Notes: generated from the sequence alone by a model not told the origin. A DNA stretch of 64,000 bases from Aporrectodea caliginosa (GCA_020284085.1 JACEVL010000130.1:4169576-4233575), one strand, 5' to 3'. Counted from the first letter of the stretch, positions 35,215 through 46,241 are shown. A program made the numbers and translations.

Positions 35215-35644
35215 TACGTATGTATGTATATGCATGAATATACATGTGTAGGTATATATGTGTATATGTAAACATGCATAGCCATATATGCATACATTTA
35301 CATATATACATATGTATATATGTACAAATACATGTATAAATTTACATATATATATATGTATATATATACAGATATATGTATGTATGTATGTATGTATATA
35401 TATATATATGTATATATATATATGTACATATACATCTATGTGTGTAAATATATACATGTGTAGGTATAATTATATATAATTATGTAGGTATATATGTATT
35501 TATATATGTATATGCATGTATGTATGTATGTATGTATGTATGTATGTATGTATATATATGTACATATACATCTATGTGTGTAAATATATACATGTGTAGG
35601 TATAATTATATATAATTATGTAGGTATATATGTATTTATATATG

Positions 35645-35676
<32 letters not shown>

Positions 35677-35956
35677 TGTATGTATGTATGTATGTATGTA
35701 TATATATGTATATATATGTACATATACATCTATGTGTGTAAATATATACATGTGTAGGTATAATTATATATAATTATGTAGGTATATATGTATTTATATA
35801 TGTATATGTATGTATGTATTAATGTATGTATGTATGTATGTATGTATGTATGTATATATATGTATATATATGTACATATACATCTATGTGTGTAAATATA
35901 TACATGTGTAGGTATAATTATATATAATTATGTAGGTATATATGTATTTATATATG

Positions 35957-35988
<32 letters not shown>

Positions 35989-36098
35989 TGTATGTATATA
36001 TATGTATATATATGTACATATACATCTATGTGTGTAAATATATACATGTGTAGGTATAATTATATATAATTATGTAGGTATATATGTATTTATATATG

Positions 36099-36130
<32 letters not shown>

Positions 36131-36246
36131 TGTATGTATGTATGTATGTATGTATATATATGTACATATACATCTATGTGTGTAAATATATACATGTGTA
36201 GGTATAATTATATATAATTATGTAGGTATATATGTATTTATATATG

Positions 36247-36278
<32 letters not shown>

Positions 36279-36300
36279 TGTATGTATGTATGTATGTATG
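35215..36300 (+). repeat. Minisatellite of ~150-bp monomers with (GTAT)n
   Basis: A core phrase beginning CTATGTGTGTAAATATATAC starts at about 35436, 35572, 35730, 35884, 36026 and 36174, giving monomers of 136-158 bp. Length differences come mainly from the number of GTAT units at the end of each monomer. The array interrupts the LINE between its RT C-terminus and RNase H. Together with the hairpin on its right side it resembles pearl/HINE-type elements known in molluscs, but no terminal signature proves this. Confidence 0.9.
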
Positions 36301-36375
36301 AGCCCGAACGTGACTCGGGGTTAACCGCTTTTGCATAGAATTCCCGGCCCGAGTAACGTTCGGGGTTAACGTCAA
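36301..36375. repeat. Imperfect 18-bp stem-loop at the minisatellite edge
   Basis: GCCCGAACGTGACTCGGG and CCCGAGTAACGTTCGGGG are inverted with about 16 of 18 pairs, separated by ~27 nt, each followed by GTTAAC. A short GAGG-TTAAAT-CCTC hairpin lies just to the right at about 36377-36390. The GC-rich block is unlike the AT-rich array and the LINE, so it probably belongs to the inserted element. Confidence 0.7.
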
Positions 36376-36387
36376 GGAGGTTAAATC

Positions 36388-37415
36388 CTCTTGGGAAATC
36401 CGGATCATCCAGTCAGAGCTGCATATCAACCTCATTGGACTAATGAATTCAGAACATTTAGTCATAAGGACGAATCCACTTATACGCGAACTCGAGAATT
36501 TTTCTCATCTCTTGACATCCCTTTTCAGTCTCCCACATTTCCTACAACTCCTCCTTGGCTAAATAATAACATTGAAGTCGATATCAGTCTTCACAAATCA
36601 ATAAGTAAGAAAAATGACAATCCTGAACTTCTCCGTCTAATCTCCTTGGATCACATGAGCAGATATCAAACATACACGCATATATACACTGATGGTTCTA
36701 AAGCTGGGGATTTGGTCGCTGCTGCTTACACAATTCCTATCCTAAATTTAGATAAGCAAATCCGTCTCTGCAATAGCTCTAGTATATATGCCGCCGAATT
36801 AACTGCTATTAAGGAAGTCTTTTGTTGGATATCAGAGAATGAAAACCAAGAACTTAAACATTTTGCTATTTTTTCTGACTCCTTAAGTGTTCTTATGTCT
36901 TTTAGAAATTCCTTGTCAAGCTCCAGACCAAACCTTTTACAAGAAACAATAAGACCATTTAATAAAATTAAGATAAGCAAAGTACATTTGATTTGGATCC
37001 CTAGTCATGTAAATATATTAGGTAATGAAAAAGTTGATGCTTTAGCAAAACAATCACTCAGTTTGCCCATTATTAATTCAACAAGTTATCTAGAATTGCA
37101 AGAAGTCTATTCAATTATAAAATCGCATGTAGTTAACGAATGGCAGAGGAAATATGATAGTGATCCTAAGGGTCAACATTATAAGTTAATATGTCCTGTG
37201 GTGGACACAAACATCAAATTTGTTGACTTTAATAGAAAGAAGGAGGTTCAGATTTCAAGATTAAGATTAGGAAAAGTAAACCTAAATGAAAGACTTCTTC
37301 TTATGAAGAAGCTTGAAAGTGGTCTTTGCACTTTATGTAAAGTCCCAGAAAACATAAATCATTTATTATTAACTTGTAGAAAAGAAAATATTTCTAACAT
37401 ATTAAGAGATGTATG
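36388..37415 (+). pseudogene. I-type LINE ORF2, RNase H domain
   Basis: The frame resumes with GNPDHPVRAAYQPHW. The RNase HI domain follows with all four acidic positions visible: IYTDGSKAGD, IYAAELTAIK, IFSDSLSVL and NEKVDALAKQ, with WIPSHVNILGN between the last two. It would degrade element RNA during reverse transcription. Near the end a CTLC...H...C motif (CTLCKVPENINHLLLTC) is the zinc-binding tail of I-type ORF2 proteins. The reading frame then enters the L2 insertion with its ATTC tail near 37419. The apparent start codon is an artefact of the upstream insertion. Confidence 0.92.
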
Positions 37416-37416
37416 T

Positions 37417-37590
37417 GTTTCATTCATTCATTCATTCATTCATTCAGAACATTTATATAGCGCCTCTTCAAGAAACTACTCAGAAGCGCTCCCGGCCCAG
37501 CCACGACTAAAGAAAAAGACTTGAGGGACTTGTAGAACCCTGCCGGTTGGCTAACAAGTAAAGAGCGGAGCTTAAGCGGGAGGTCATTCC
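37417..37590 (-). mobile_element. L2-like 3' fragment inserted in LINE ORF2
   Basis: On the minus strand a decayed L2 3' end leads to the stem-loop AGCGCTTCTGAG ... GAAGAGGCGCTATATAAAT and a tail of five GAATG-type units next to GAAACACATAC. The tail at 37419-37446 and a short TTTCA on each side fit target-primed insertion into the I-type LINE. It is therefore younger than that LINE. Confidence 0.8.
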
Positions 37591-38290
37591 ATTTCAATAT
37601 AAAGTGGATTTTAACGTCAAGAATTTACTGGATGTAGGTTGCATACAAAGTGAGGTTTATAGGCTTATGAGTCTAATTTATAAAGGAAAAGTTGTGTAAA
37701 TGCTATCATTTGTAAGCTCGTGCAAGAGTTCAATTTGTGCATGAAATCAGTTAGTAAAATGTACATTGTGGTATACGCTAGGAAAGTCGTGTTTTATTTT
37801 TTAATGTGCATTTAGTTTGATAATATTGTGTGATTGAATTGATAAAATCCTTCCATAAGATGTACCAAAAAATTACAATCTTTATGCTTACTTGCATGTA
37901 TGATATATATCAATTAAGCTGTATTAAGAAAATTAACTGTAATTGATTGAAAATCTCGTGTGAATTTTCGGTTCTCTTCTATTACCAACGCAATAGCTTA
38001 AGAAATTATAAAGAATTGTCTTATTCACTGTTTGAATACATTTCTTTAATAATGTTTGATTTTACTGAATGATGTCTTAAAAATTCAAAAGTAGAATAAG
38101 AACTTCATTTTAAAATTTCATGTCGTATAAACTTGTAAAATAAATAATTGTTGTTGAAATAAATAGAATAAGAAGTAAATGTACATTAGGAATGGTGATT
38201 AAGAATTAATTTTAAGAAATATTTCTTGTATACGATTATTACTGCTAAATATTGTTGAAGTTACATCAGATACCACATTGCATGTATGAA
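37591..38290 (+). other. I-type LINE ORF2 C-terminus and 3' UTR
   Basis: After the L2 fragment the LINE resumes with VDFNVKNLLDVGCIQSEVYR and ends YKGKVV-stop near 37699. About 590 bp of AT-rich 3' UTR follows, with several AATAAA-like signals near 38140-38170. No terminal tail is clear, and background repeat (GTCGTTAAACAATG) resumes near 38320. Confidence 0.7.
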
Positions 38291-39399
38291 AGTCGTTATG
38301 AACTGTAATTTTTTTTAATGTCGTTAAACAATGAACACTAATGTCATTTTAATATTATGTTTGGACAGTCTTAAATGGTGTCTTTTGGACGCTATGAATT
38401 CATTTTCACTGCACTGTATATGTTTTAAATTGTCGTCAACGGCCTTTGATGTCATATGACGACGTTAAACCTTGTTCTAAATAAATAAATTGTTACGTCA
38501 GCGTTCATTCTCTCTTGGTAGTAATTATATGAAGTAGGGTTGACTTTAACGGCCGTGGCAGCCATGACATCTCGTCTAATACTGAATACAAACAGAGCTA
38601 TCTATATCGGTATAAGTGAGTCTGTCATTATTCACTGTGTAAGGACATCTTGTGGATGCCAGGGAACTCACATCGACAGCTTCTGACGCAAAGAAATCCT
38701 CATCTATACGCCGTTTGAGTCCAATATGAACAGATTCTACCAGTTGACCATTATTATTATCTTTAGACATCAAAGGCCGTTGGCGTCGATTGGAAAATTC
38801 TACTGTAAAGTTCTCAGTTACATATAATAGCTAAGAATCATGAATCATATTCTGAACACATTAAACAAGAACATGATTATAGGGCCTACTAGTTGCATGC
38901 AATTTTTGAATAGTGGAGCAGCACAGAAGAAAATGCACTAATTAATATGCTTTAAGTACTGTAGCACACAAATGTGATTTGCAAATGACTGTCTAACTGA
39001 CCTAACTAAGCGCGTTTTGAGACAGACTGAGAATGTTTCCTTAACAGGACAATATAAGGAGCAAGCACGGGACATTGCTAGAGAACGCTCGACTGTCTAA
39101 CGCAAGATTGTCATTGAATTGAGCGACTTTCGATCGCCATCTATGCTGTTTCTTTTGTTCTTCGTGTATATTAATCTTTATCGAAGGAATTCTTTGTTAA
39201 TTTATATGACTTACATTGATTTATTCCCGCTTTGTAAATAGCTTCATGTAACTAAAACTGACAATTTGAAAGATGCCTTTAAAAAAGATTTGAAGTTTTG
39301 TACACAAAAATATAGTTTCATATACATGTAACTTAAACTGAAAACATGGTTAACTGATCGATGTGGTTAATGGCAGCATTGTTATTAAAACTCGAGTAA
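38291..39399 (-). repeat. Background repeat mosaic
   Basis: Minus-oriented X near 38325, A-like near 38365 (CTTAAATGGTGTC), then X and Y near 38430-38475. The phrase near 38570-38780 repeats one at 20590-20800. From about 38830 to 39390 I recognise no element. No gene. Confidence 0.5.
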
Positions 39400-39720
39400 A
39401 TTTAACCGTCTTAGGACGGGAAAACAGCGAGTTACTAAATAGTCTCTCTACCGGTTAACTTTAAGTAACTGCAACTGTATAAGTGATTTTTTTCTAGGTA
39501 ATATTTGCTAAATTGTCTCCCTACGGGCGCACTGGATGGAACTTAAATTTATTCCACTTATAGTTTACTATTTAATTTGCAATAGGCCTACAGAATATAA
39601 AGACACATACTATTTAAATACTATTTCAATGGGTCCTTCTACATAACTATTTTAAATATTGAAGTAAACAGTGAAAAGCTATTCGGGTAGTACTAGTACT
39701 CACTATTTAACTAGTCCCCA
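39400..39720 (-). repeat. AT-rich dispersed repeat (family T), copy 2
   Basis: Inverted relative to 2341-2690: TACTAAATAGTCTCTCTACC, GTTAACTTTAAGTAACTGC, AACTGTATAAGTGATTTTTT, then ACTATTTAAATACTATTTC. No ORF. Confidence 0.6.
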
Positions 39721-40754
39721 AAACTGGTGTGTAGACCTAAGTGTTTGTGTTACTGTATTTGAGCGTATTTCTACAGAGAGGTGTTAGAAATCCGCGATCA
39801 CAATGTAATATGTAAGTCAGATAAATTAAATAGACATATTGGCCTATGTATTGCGCGTTGAAAATTAAGATGAACTCAGCAGTATATAAAAAATATCTAT
39901 ACATCTTACTCTAAATGGCAACAGGCAATCTCGTTTGCATCAGTGGACACCTTTTTATCAGGAACTCTCACGCTATATTTCTGCATAAACACCGCGCCAT
40001 GTTACATAGGCCCCGTGTCATCTTTGTCGGTTGCGCAACAATTCTCCCTTTAATTTAGCAATATTTGAACGATACGCTGGCATGACGGGTATGATTACCG
40101 TCGCCTTTGTCCATGCTTTGGACTTGCACCACCCGATAGCAACAACGATATTCAATCCGACGAGAGTACTAGTAGTTTTGAATGCATAACCACTAGTGGC
40201 TGTTATTCTACACCTCACTTTTCCCCTAGGTGAATTTAATGGGTCCATTCAAAGTCGAACATCTTCAAAGGTCGTTAACGTCGTAATAATTCTGCTTTTT
40301 TCGTTATTTTTATAATTTTTATTCTAAGGCCAAACGTCTTCTTCTGATAATTATACAGGGCTTAATAATGGTAACGTTTAAAGGGTAGGACTAATAATAG
40401 TACCAGTTTAACGACACAGTGTGATCACAGCGATCATTAGCGTCTCCCTCCTCCATCCAGACTCGGGACTGGCACTGTTCTGGTACGAACAGAGGTGGGG
40501 TTTTAAAGTGTCGAATTAAATATATATATATTGTGACAGTAATAACTGCTCAAAAACTGTTTCCTATCGACGTCAACGGCCTTCGATGCGACAACATACC
40601 GTTAAACGCTAAATACTACTAACAAGGTTAATCTGCTTAGACACCTTTAAATGGTCTTTAATAATGCTATATAAATTGTTTTTCTTCTTTCTTTCAATAG
40701 GTCCGTCCATATTTTCGTTGGCAAAAACTAAGACTAATAAAATGGCTACTAATG
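39721..40754. repeat. Background repeat mosaic
   Basis: C modules in plus orientation near 40110 and 40440-40480, X minus-oriented near 40570-40605 and A near 40635 (TTAGACACCTTTAAATGG). A TATATA run near 40520. No gene. Confidence 0.5.
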
Positions 40755-40998
40755 GTATTGTATTGTATTGTATTGTATTGTATTTGAACACTTGTTATAG
40801 CGCCCCTACCAGATTTCCCATTCAGAGGCGCTCCCGACTACTGCGCGGACGCTGAATCGGAGTTTCACGCCGAAGCGCATGAGCAATTGCGAGTGAAGGC
40901 TGCCCAGTGTCCCTACGCGGCGACTTTGAGGTGGATTCGAACCCGCAACCCTCCAGCTGCAAGGCACCGAACATACCCCTAAACCGCCGCGCCCCAGT
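40755..40998 (-). mobile_element. tRNA-derived SINE with L2 tail (family S1), copy 1
   Basis: On the minus strand the head has GGTTTAGGGGTATG (A-box region) and GGGTTGCGGGTTCGAATCC (B box matches GGTTCGAATCC). The body leads to the stem-loop AGCGCCTCTGAATGG ... GGGGCGCTATAACAAG and a tail of ATACA units. The last ~60 nt match the 3' end of the L2-like LINEs. Copy 2 lies at 48133-48341. Confidence 0.88.
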
Positions 40999-41027
40999 TG
41001 TATTGTGATGTGTTGTATTGTGTGTTG

Positions 41028-41172
41028 TATTGTACTCCACGTTTATAATGCGACTGAGCAACCCGCAGTAAAGATCCGAGAAATTAATCTCTGATAAACC
41101 GACCGACCGGGTATCGAACCCGGGGCGCCGGCGCGGCGAGCAGGCTACCAACCCACTCGGCCACTCAGGATC
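41028..41172 (-). mobile_element. tRNA-derived SINE (family S2), copy 2
   Basis: The minus strand reads TGGCCGAGTGG (a perfect A-box match) and, about 35 nt later, GGTTCGATACC (B box), then TTATCAGAGATTAATTTCTC as in copy 1. The GCCGAGTGG phrase suggests a tRNA-Ser or tRNA-Leu ancestor. The tail is an irregular run of ATACAAC units. It abuts the S1 SINE on its left. Confidence 0.88.
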
Positions 41173-41201
41173 TCTCAAATATATATTGTATATATAAATG
41201 T

Positions 41202-41545
41202 ATATTGTAATTGTAATTGTAATCGAACATTTCTATAGCGCCGCTCAAAAATCAGCAGCGCTCTCGACCTGCGTCAGTGCCTGCATCAGGAAACAAGAAA
41301 GTCTTAAGACGTCTCCGGAACTGGGAAGGAGAGAGGGCTAGTAACTCAAGGCGAAGAGACTGGGGCAGAGAGTTCCAAGCTGATGGGCCAACACGGGCAA
41401 AGCACCTAGAGTGGGCCGTAGCAGAGCGCATGCGAGGGACAACCATAAGGCCACGGGTCGAAGATCGCAAAGAGGCCCTCGCAGGTAAAGAGGAGACAAA
41501 GGTGCAAAAAGGCCTCAGGTAGGATGGGACACCCCAAGGTAGTTA
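41202..41545 (-). pseudogene. L2-like 3' end fragment
   Basis: A 72-residue minus frame reads MRSSTRGLMVVPRMRSATAH, SRCFARVGPSAWNSLPQSLR and FRRRLKTFLFPDAGTD, the C-terminal block of L2-group polyproteins. The 3' stem-loop AGCGCTGCTGA ... GAGCGGCGCTATAGAAAT and a TTACAA tail follow at 41205-41270. The upstream part is missing. Confidence 0.82.
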
Positions 41546-42206
41546 CGCATGAGGGAAAGGATTTTGAAGTTTACCCGCTGTTGGAGTCAGCTGCACGTAT
41601 CTATTTAGTGAGCAACGGTTGTACCCAATGAGGTATATTACTAGCGCTAGAGGGAGTTTTCCAACAGGTCGAATTGACGCCACAATCGCTAAGCGACCTT
41701 GACCCCAAGCTAGGCATTCTAAATATAGATATCGATGTTTACTTTTGGGTAGCCTATCACAGCTAAGTTGTTCTGTGAAGTGAAGTTTGCATGAAGTCAG
41801 CCAGCGCTCATTAACATAACTGGAGACGTGTCCAAGCAATAAACGTCGACGATGACGTCGATTTCTCGATTATGACGTCAGTCAACGCTCATTTTGGCTA
41901 GCTTAAGGGCCAAGGCCGTTTTGAATCGGCAGCCTCAACATAGATGGTAGATGTTCGCTCTAGCGATATATTTATATATTATACATCTCTATGGTTGTAC
42001 CCAACTACTTAACTCCGCACGTCCTCGTACTTTGGTGATGCCAGTCCAAAGCATGATTAAAGAAGGAGGACATGTTATCGCATATTGCGGTAGAGCTACT
42101 GCTGGCGTTAAAGTAAAAGGCAGAGAGGGGACAAACTTTTTTGAAACCTTTAACAACACATAATGTATAATTATCCGTGCCTGTTACAACTTTTAACTCA
42201 GCTACT
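41546..42206. repeat. Unassigned sequence and background repeat
   Basis: About 41546-41940 is unique within the window and I recognise nothing in it; GACGTC-rich phrases occur near 41848-41880. From 41995 to 42075 a minus-oriented module C (GCCAGTCCAAAGCATG) and TATTGCGGTAGAGCTACTG recur near 59685-59750. No gene. Confidence 0.4.
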
Positions 42207-42539
42207 CAGTGGCGTAACGAGGGGGCAGGTGGGCGGCCGCCCCCGGGCGCAGGACGGTGGGGGCGCAAAATTAGGTCTGAAAATGTGTTTTTTTGTAAAA
42301 AAATCAGGTAAAAATAGAAAAATAGTAAAAAAAGTAACTTTTTTGTACGTGAGTCTGGGGGCGCGCGGGCAAGGGGGGGGGGCGCAAAATGATATTTGAC
42401 AAGTTTCTTGTTGAAAAACAGAGAAACAGAGTGGAAAAGCAAAAAAAAAAAAAGGTCATCAGAAATTTTGGCGGAACTGAGAAAAAATTTTTCAGGAAAT
42501 TCTTGCCCCCGGGCGCACGAACCCCTAGTTACGCCACTG
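42207..42539. mobile_element. hAT-like MITE, 333 bp, 8-bp TSD
   Basis: The ends are CAGTGGCGTAACGAGGGG and, read from the right, CAGTGGCGTAACTAGGGG (17 of 18). The duplication CAGCTACT lies at 42199-42206 and 42540-42547. GGGCGC-rich subterminal blocks flank an A/T-rich centre. CAGTGGCGTA ends are common in hAT elements. Non-autonomous. Confidence 0.92.
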
Positions 42540-42547
42540 CAGCTACT

Positions 42548-43381
42548 GCCCGTACTCTGGAAGCGCCAGTCCTAAGTTTGGATGAAGAAGGAGGGTGCAA
42601 TATTATAATATATTTGAAGAAATCTGTACTGTAAGCAGTAAGAATTACCCATTTAAACACTGCATACTACTAATAATGTTGAGATCTGTTTAAACACCTT
42701 TAAATACGCTTTAACCTATTTATATAAATAATTGTACCTTTATATCCAATTGCTAAGAGCTGTAATATGCAAAAAACTAATCTTTGTCGGCGGCAACGGC
42801 CTATGTTGTCATAAGCTGCCGTTAAACTGTGGACACACATATCCAATTGCTACGTCACCCAAACAAATTAGATACAGTTTACATTTAAGAGAAGGTCAAA
42901 TCAACGGTCATCTCAAACTACTGAAATTCGCCACTACTCGTAGTGCCAGTCCAAAACCTAAAAGTGGAGCAAGCCTACGTCAACGACCCTAAAAGTCAAA
43001 AGATGTCGTCGAACACGGGGATTCTTCGAACCTACTTTCTTGGGTCATTAGGCCTACAATAAAAAATAAGTTTAAAGTTAATTCAGTTGTAAAAATTCAT
43101 AAAACGTGTAAAATGTTCCCAAGTGCCAGGTACAATGATAATATAAAGGACATGTCAAGGGTTAGTTCAAAGGTCCCTAGGGGTCGGATCCTGCCCGCGG
43201 GTCGTATGTTGCCCACCTTTGAACTAGGCCAATACCATAGCTTAAAGTTCTAGGTCTAGTTCCTATGGTAACTGCCCGTAATCTGGTTGTGAATGTTCCA
43301 GGCATCTTTTTATGGCACAGTGTCGTTAAACAGCAGCTAACCAGAGATTAGCTGCTCTAGTTAGCTGCCCTCTCAAAGCCC
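42548..43381. repeat. Background repeat with hAT-like end
   Basis: Minus-oriented C near 42565-42600, A near 42685, X/E near 42790-42835 and C near 42945. Near 43165-43225 the minus strand reads CAAAGGTGGGCAACATACG and CCCGCGGGCAGGATCC, resembling a Charlie-type hAT end; the partner end was not found. No gene. Confidence 0.5.
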
Positions 43382-43800
43382 TACCTGCACCTCACCGTGG
43401 TGAGAGGGTGAACAGCCAAGTAGGGGATAGCCTGGTGGGGCTATACCATCAGTGGTGAAGACCTTGGTCGAAGACCTTGGTTGAAGAACCACCTTGGGCG
43501 TTTCGCGAGGTGGAAAGGCTCACCAGGAACCCTGAAACAGCTGGCCAACGCAGGAGGCAGGTGTTGGAAGGACACCTCAGACCGGAAGAGGCCAGAGTGG
43601 CCCAACGATCTCCTTACCCTACCAGGAGAGGACTGGTCACCGCCTGGCAAGAGACCAAGAAACTCTAACAAAATGAACTCGCAAGAGACCGACCGAAATG
43701 GAGAAGTTTTATTAGAGCCTCATCGTCAGCGAATACTTGACGGAGGAGAAAGAAAGAAAGAACCAGAGATAGGTACAAGTCTAGCAAGCTTATTATAATA
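43382..43800 (+). repeat. CACCTCACC-palindrome repeat (family P), copy 2
   Basis: Same order as copy 1 at 6785-7140: CACCTCACCGTGGTGAG, AAGTAGGGGATAGCCTGG, GTGGTGAAGACC, GGAAAGGCTCACCAGGAACC. An open frame of 105 residues over the 3' half has no recognisable domain. It ends just before an L2-like fragment. I do not recognise the element; a LINE 5' leader is one possibility. Confidence 0.6.
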
Positions 43801-43829
43801 TAATAAGTAAGCTTATATGGTTGGTAAAG

Positions 43830-44340
43830 AATAGAGTTCCGCATTCGTCAACTTCAGCTCGTTCAGAATGCAGCAGCCAGACTTCTGGCTGACCTGCCGA
43901 AATATTCACACATATCCGACTACATGCGGCGTGAGCTACACTGGCTTCCAGTTGCTGATCGTGTTAATTTCAAGATCGCTATGCTGGTTTGGAAGGCTAC
44001 GACTGGCACTGCTCCGGACTACATTGCTGAACTGTGCCTTCCAGTTGGCACTCAAACTGGTCGGCGGGCTCTCCGGTCTGCCTCGCGAAATGACTTAATT
44101 GTACCTTCGTTTCGAACCACCACCCGTGCTCGTCGGGACTTCTCGATTGCGGCGCCACGGATCTGGAATACTCTTCCGCCATCTGTGCGTGCCACTAATG
44201 CTTCATGTGGTTACATGGTTTTCTCTCGACTCTTAAAGACGCACTTTTTCAGCTGTTTGATGGCCACGTATTGAGCGCTTCTGTGAGACTCTCAAGTGGC
44301 GCTATATAAATGTCTTGTTACATTACATTACATTACATAG
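43830..44340 (+). pseudogene. L2-like 3' end (family M), copy 2
   Basis: The plus strand encodes, across a frameshift, LQLVQNAAARL, then RRELHWLPVADRVNFKIAML, APDYIAELCLPVGTQTGRRA, FRTTTRARRDFSIAAPRIWN and KTHFFSCLMATY. This is the C-terminal region of an L2-group ORF2. The 3' end has AAGTGGCGCTATATAAATG and four TTACA units at 44312-44337. The sequence is close to 17935-18240. It is 5' truncated. Confidence 0.88.
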
Positions 44341-45284
44341 ATAGCAACTGGAAAGACGAGAGCTGTTCGTCTCAGTAAAACCATACAACCACGATAATGA
44401 CTGCAAAGACCTATAATATATAAACAACTGTTTTAAATTAAACATCTACAGTCCTACCGTGAAGAAACCCTTCTAGCCATCCTCTGTGGGACCAACATGG
44501 GCCCATATGGGACAACTATTCCTGCATTAGACCTACCTAGGGCCATGTTTATTAATTAATTCATTGCATGGATCTATGGCTGAACAGGGCAGTAAGGAAA
44601 CACCACAGCTGAGCAGAGTCGGTGTTAAACACGTCGGAGCGCCATCTCCCGTTCCCCTCCAAATGTTTATGGGCAGATAGTAGCGTCACTGTCATCGTGC
44701 AATTCGTTCGTGAACACCACGCTGCTCTTCAAAGTACTGGGGCAGAATGGGTTCAAGCAAACAGACGTAGTTGTAATGTAAATGCAAAACGCTGAAGTTT
44801 CTCAACGCCATACAAAAGTAGCGTCACGGAGATCATCGTAAACGCAGTATATAAAGAAAGCAAGAGGACGTAACTGCCTCCTCGTGCCTCCAGGTAGCTA
44901 CGCCTATGATTGTCGGTAAAGTGTTCAGTTCGTGATGTTTCAATTCACGACTGAAAATCACACGCTTGAAGTCCCCTATCCTGATTCTACTGCTGCGCCA
45001 ATGCACAACCACCACCATCACCTATTGCCACCTTAGCGCCATTCAGTGTCCTCGGCTTGACCTGGCATCGAAAAGGACAAAAACCATGATTATTGCGGAC
45101 TTGATTTGATATAGCGCCGGTGCATAAACTGGTCGCTTGTCATATAAGGCAGCGTTATTAACCAACCAAGCGATGTTTATAATTATAGACTTGTATAACA
45201 GTTAAACTAATCAAAAAGTGTTTCCTATCGACGTTAACGGCTTTGATACAATAAGATATTTATTATGAAAACTAAATTCTACTA
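44341..45284. repeat. Background repeat, no gene seen
   Basis: Includes an isolated stretch near 44760-44800 related to the RTE 3' scraps, and near 45105 a partial ATATAGCGCCGG stem-loop half. Minus-oriented X lies near 45225-45260. Remaining sequence unrecognised. Confidence 0.4.
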
Positions 45285-46241
45285 ATTATGTTCATCCAAT
45301 TACAACAGTACGCGGATGATACTCAGCTACATATTGCTCTGTCACACACTGACCAGTCTGGTAAACTAAAACTTGAAGAGTGCCTCTCATCTATGTATGC
45401 ATGGTTCTGTTTCAATGGTTTGGCCATAAACCCAAACAAATCTGAGGCAATTCTGTTCGGTTCAGGCCAACGCCTGCGTTCTTTCGCTTCACTTTCTAGT
45501 GTTGACCTCGCAGGCACTGCTGTGTCTCTTTTAGATACTGTCAAAACACTTGGGGTAACCCTGGACAGTAAGCTCACATTCCGACCACACATAACAAACC
45601 TTTGTAAATCTTGTTTCTATCACATCAGGGCAATACGTCACATCAGGTCGGCTCTAACTAAGAATATGTCTCAAACTATAGCCTGTTCACTTGTATCCTC
45701 TCGTCTTGATTATGCTAATTCCCTTTTTGTGGGTGTCTCAAACCTTGAACTAAAAAGGCTGCAACGAATCCAAAACTCCTTAGCTCGTGTAGTGATGCGT
45801 GTCCCACTACGAACATGCTCCTCAGTCCTACTCCACGAGCTGCATTGGCTTCCTGTTGAATTCAGAATAAAATTTAAATTGGCCTGTTTGACATACAAAG
45901 CCCTCAACACCAGCACACCTACCTATATTCATGCACTACTAACTCCTTACATCCCTCCTCGTTGCCTGCGATCATCTAGTACAGGTCTTCTAGCTGAGCC
46001 ACGATGCAGAACAGTTATGGGCTCTCGTGCATTCCACGCCTCTGCTCCAAAGGAATGGAATCTACTACCACTTTCTCTTCGTAGCTCAACTTCACTTCCT
46101 TCCTTCAAAAGCGGCTCAAAACTCACTATTTCTCCTTGGCTTTCAAGGATTTAGAAACCTAAGTGCATCTTCATCTGGCGGCTGACTATCCGCGCCTCAG
46201 ATTCACATTTCGGTGTGACCTTGCGCGCGTTACAAATTTAT

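Larger units (their letters stand above)
29085..38290 (+). mobile_element. Nearly complete I-superfamily LINE with nested insertions
   Basis: The element runs from a 5' region with GGACGCT repeats near 29080-29110 through ORF1 (29.5-32.5 kb), ORF2 with endonuclease, RT and RNase H (32.5-37.7 kb) and an AT-rich 3' UTR to about 38.2 kb. ORF1 carries CCHC knuckles and ORF2 an RNase H domain, the combination found in the I superfamily (I, Nimb, Ingi and related clades). Three later insertions interrupt it: a hAT MITE in ORF1, a minisatellite block in ORF2 before RNase H, and an L2 3' fragment near the ORF2 end. Without these it would be about 7.3 kb. The exact termini are uncertain. It was bounded by background repeat on both sides. 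Confidence 0.85.

Noticed and set aside
35164..35479. Overlapping long frames rich in Tyr, Ile, Met and His on both strands
   Set aside because: They are translations of the TATG/TACA-rich minisatellite and have no composition or motif of a real protein.
29085..38290. Retrovirus-like or LTR element because of gag-like knuckles and RNase H
   Set aside because: No LTRs, protease or integrase; an AP endonuclease precedes the RT, which defines a non-LTR element.
41546..41940. GACGTC-rich stretch as a regulatory region
   Set aside because: Several CRE-like sites are present, but similar words are frequent in background modules X, so there is no independent support.
43441..43798. Overlapping frames of 63-105 residues in the family P repeat
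   Set aside because: The frames are not conserved in the copy at 6785-7140, which argues against coding function.
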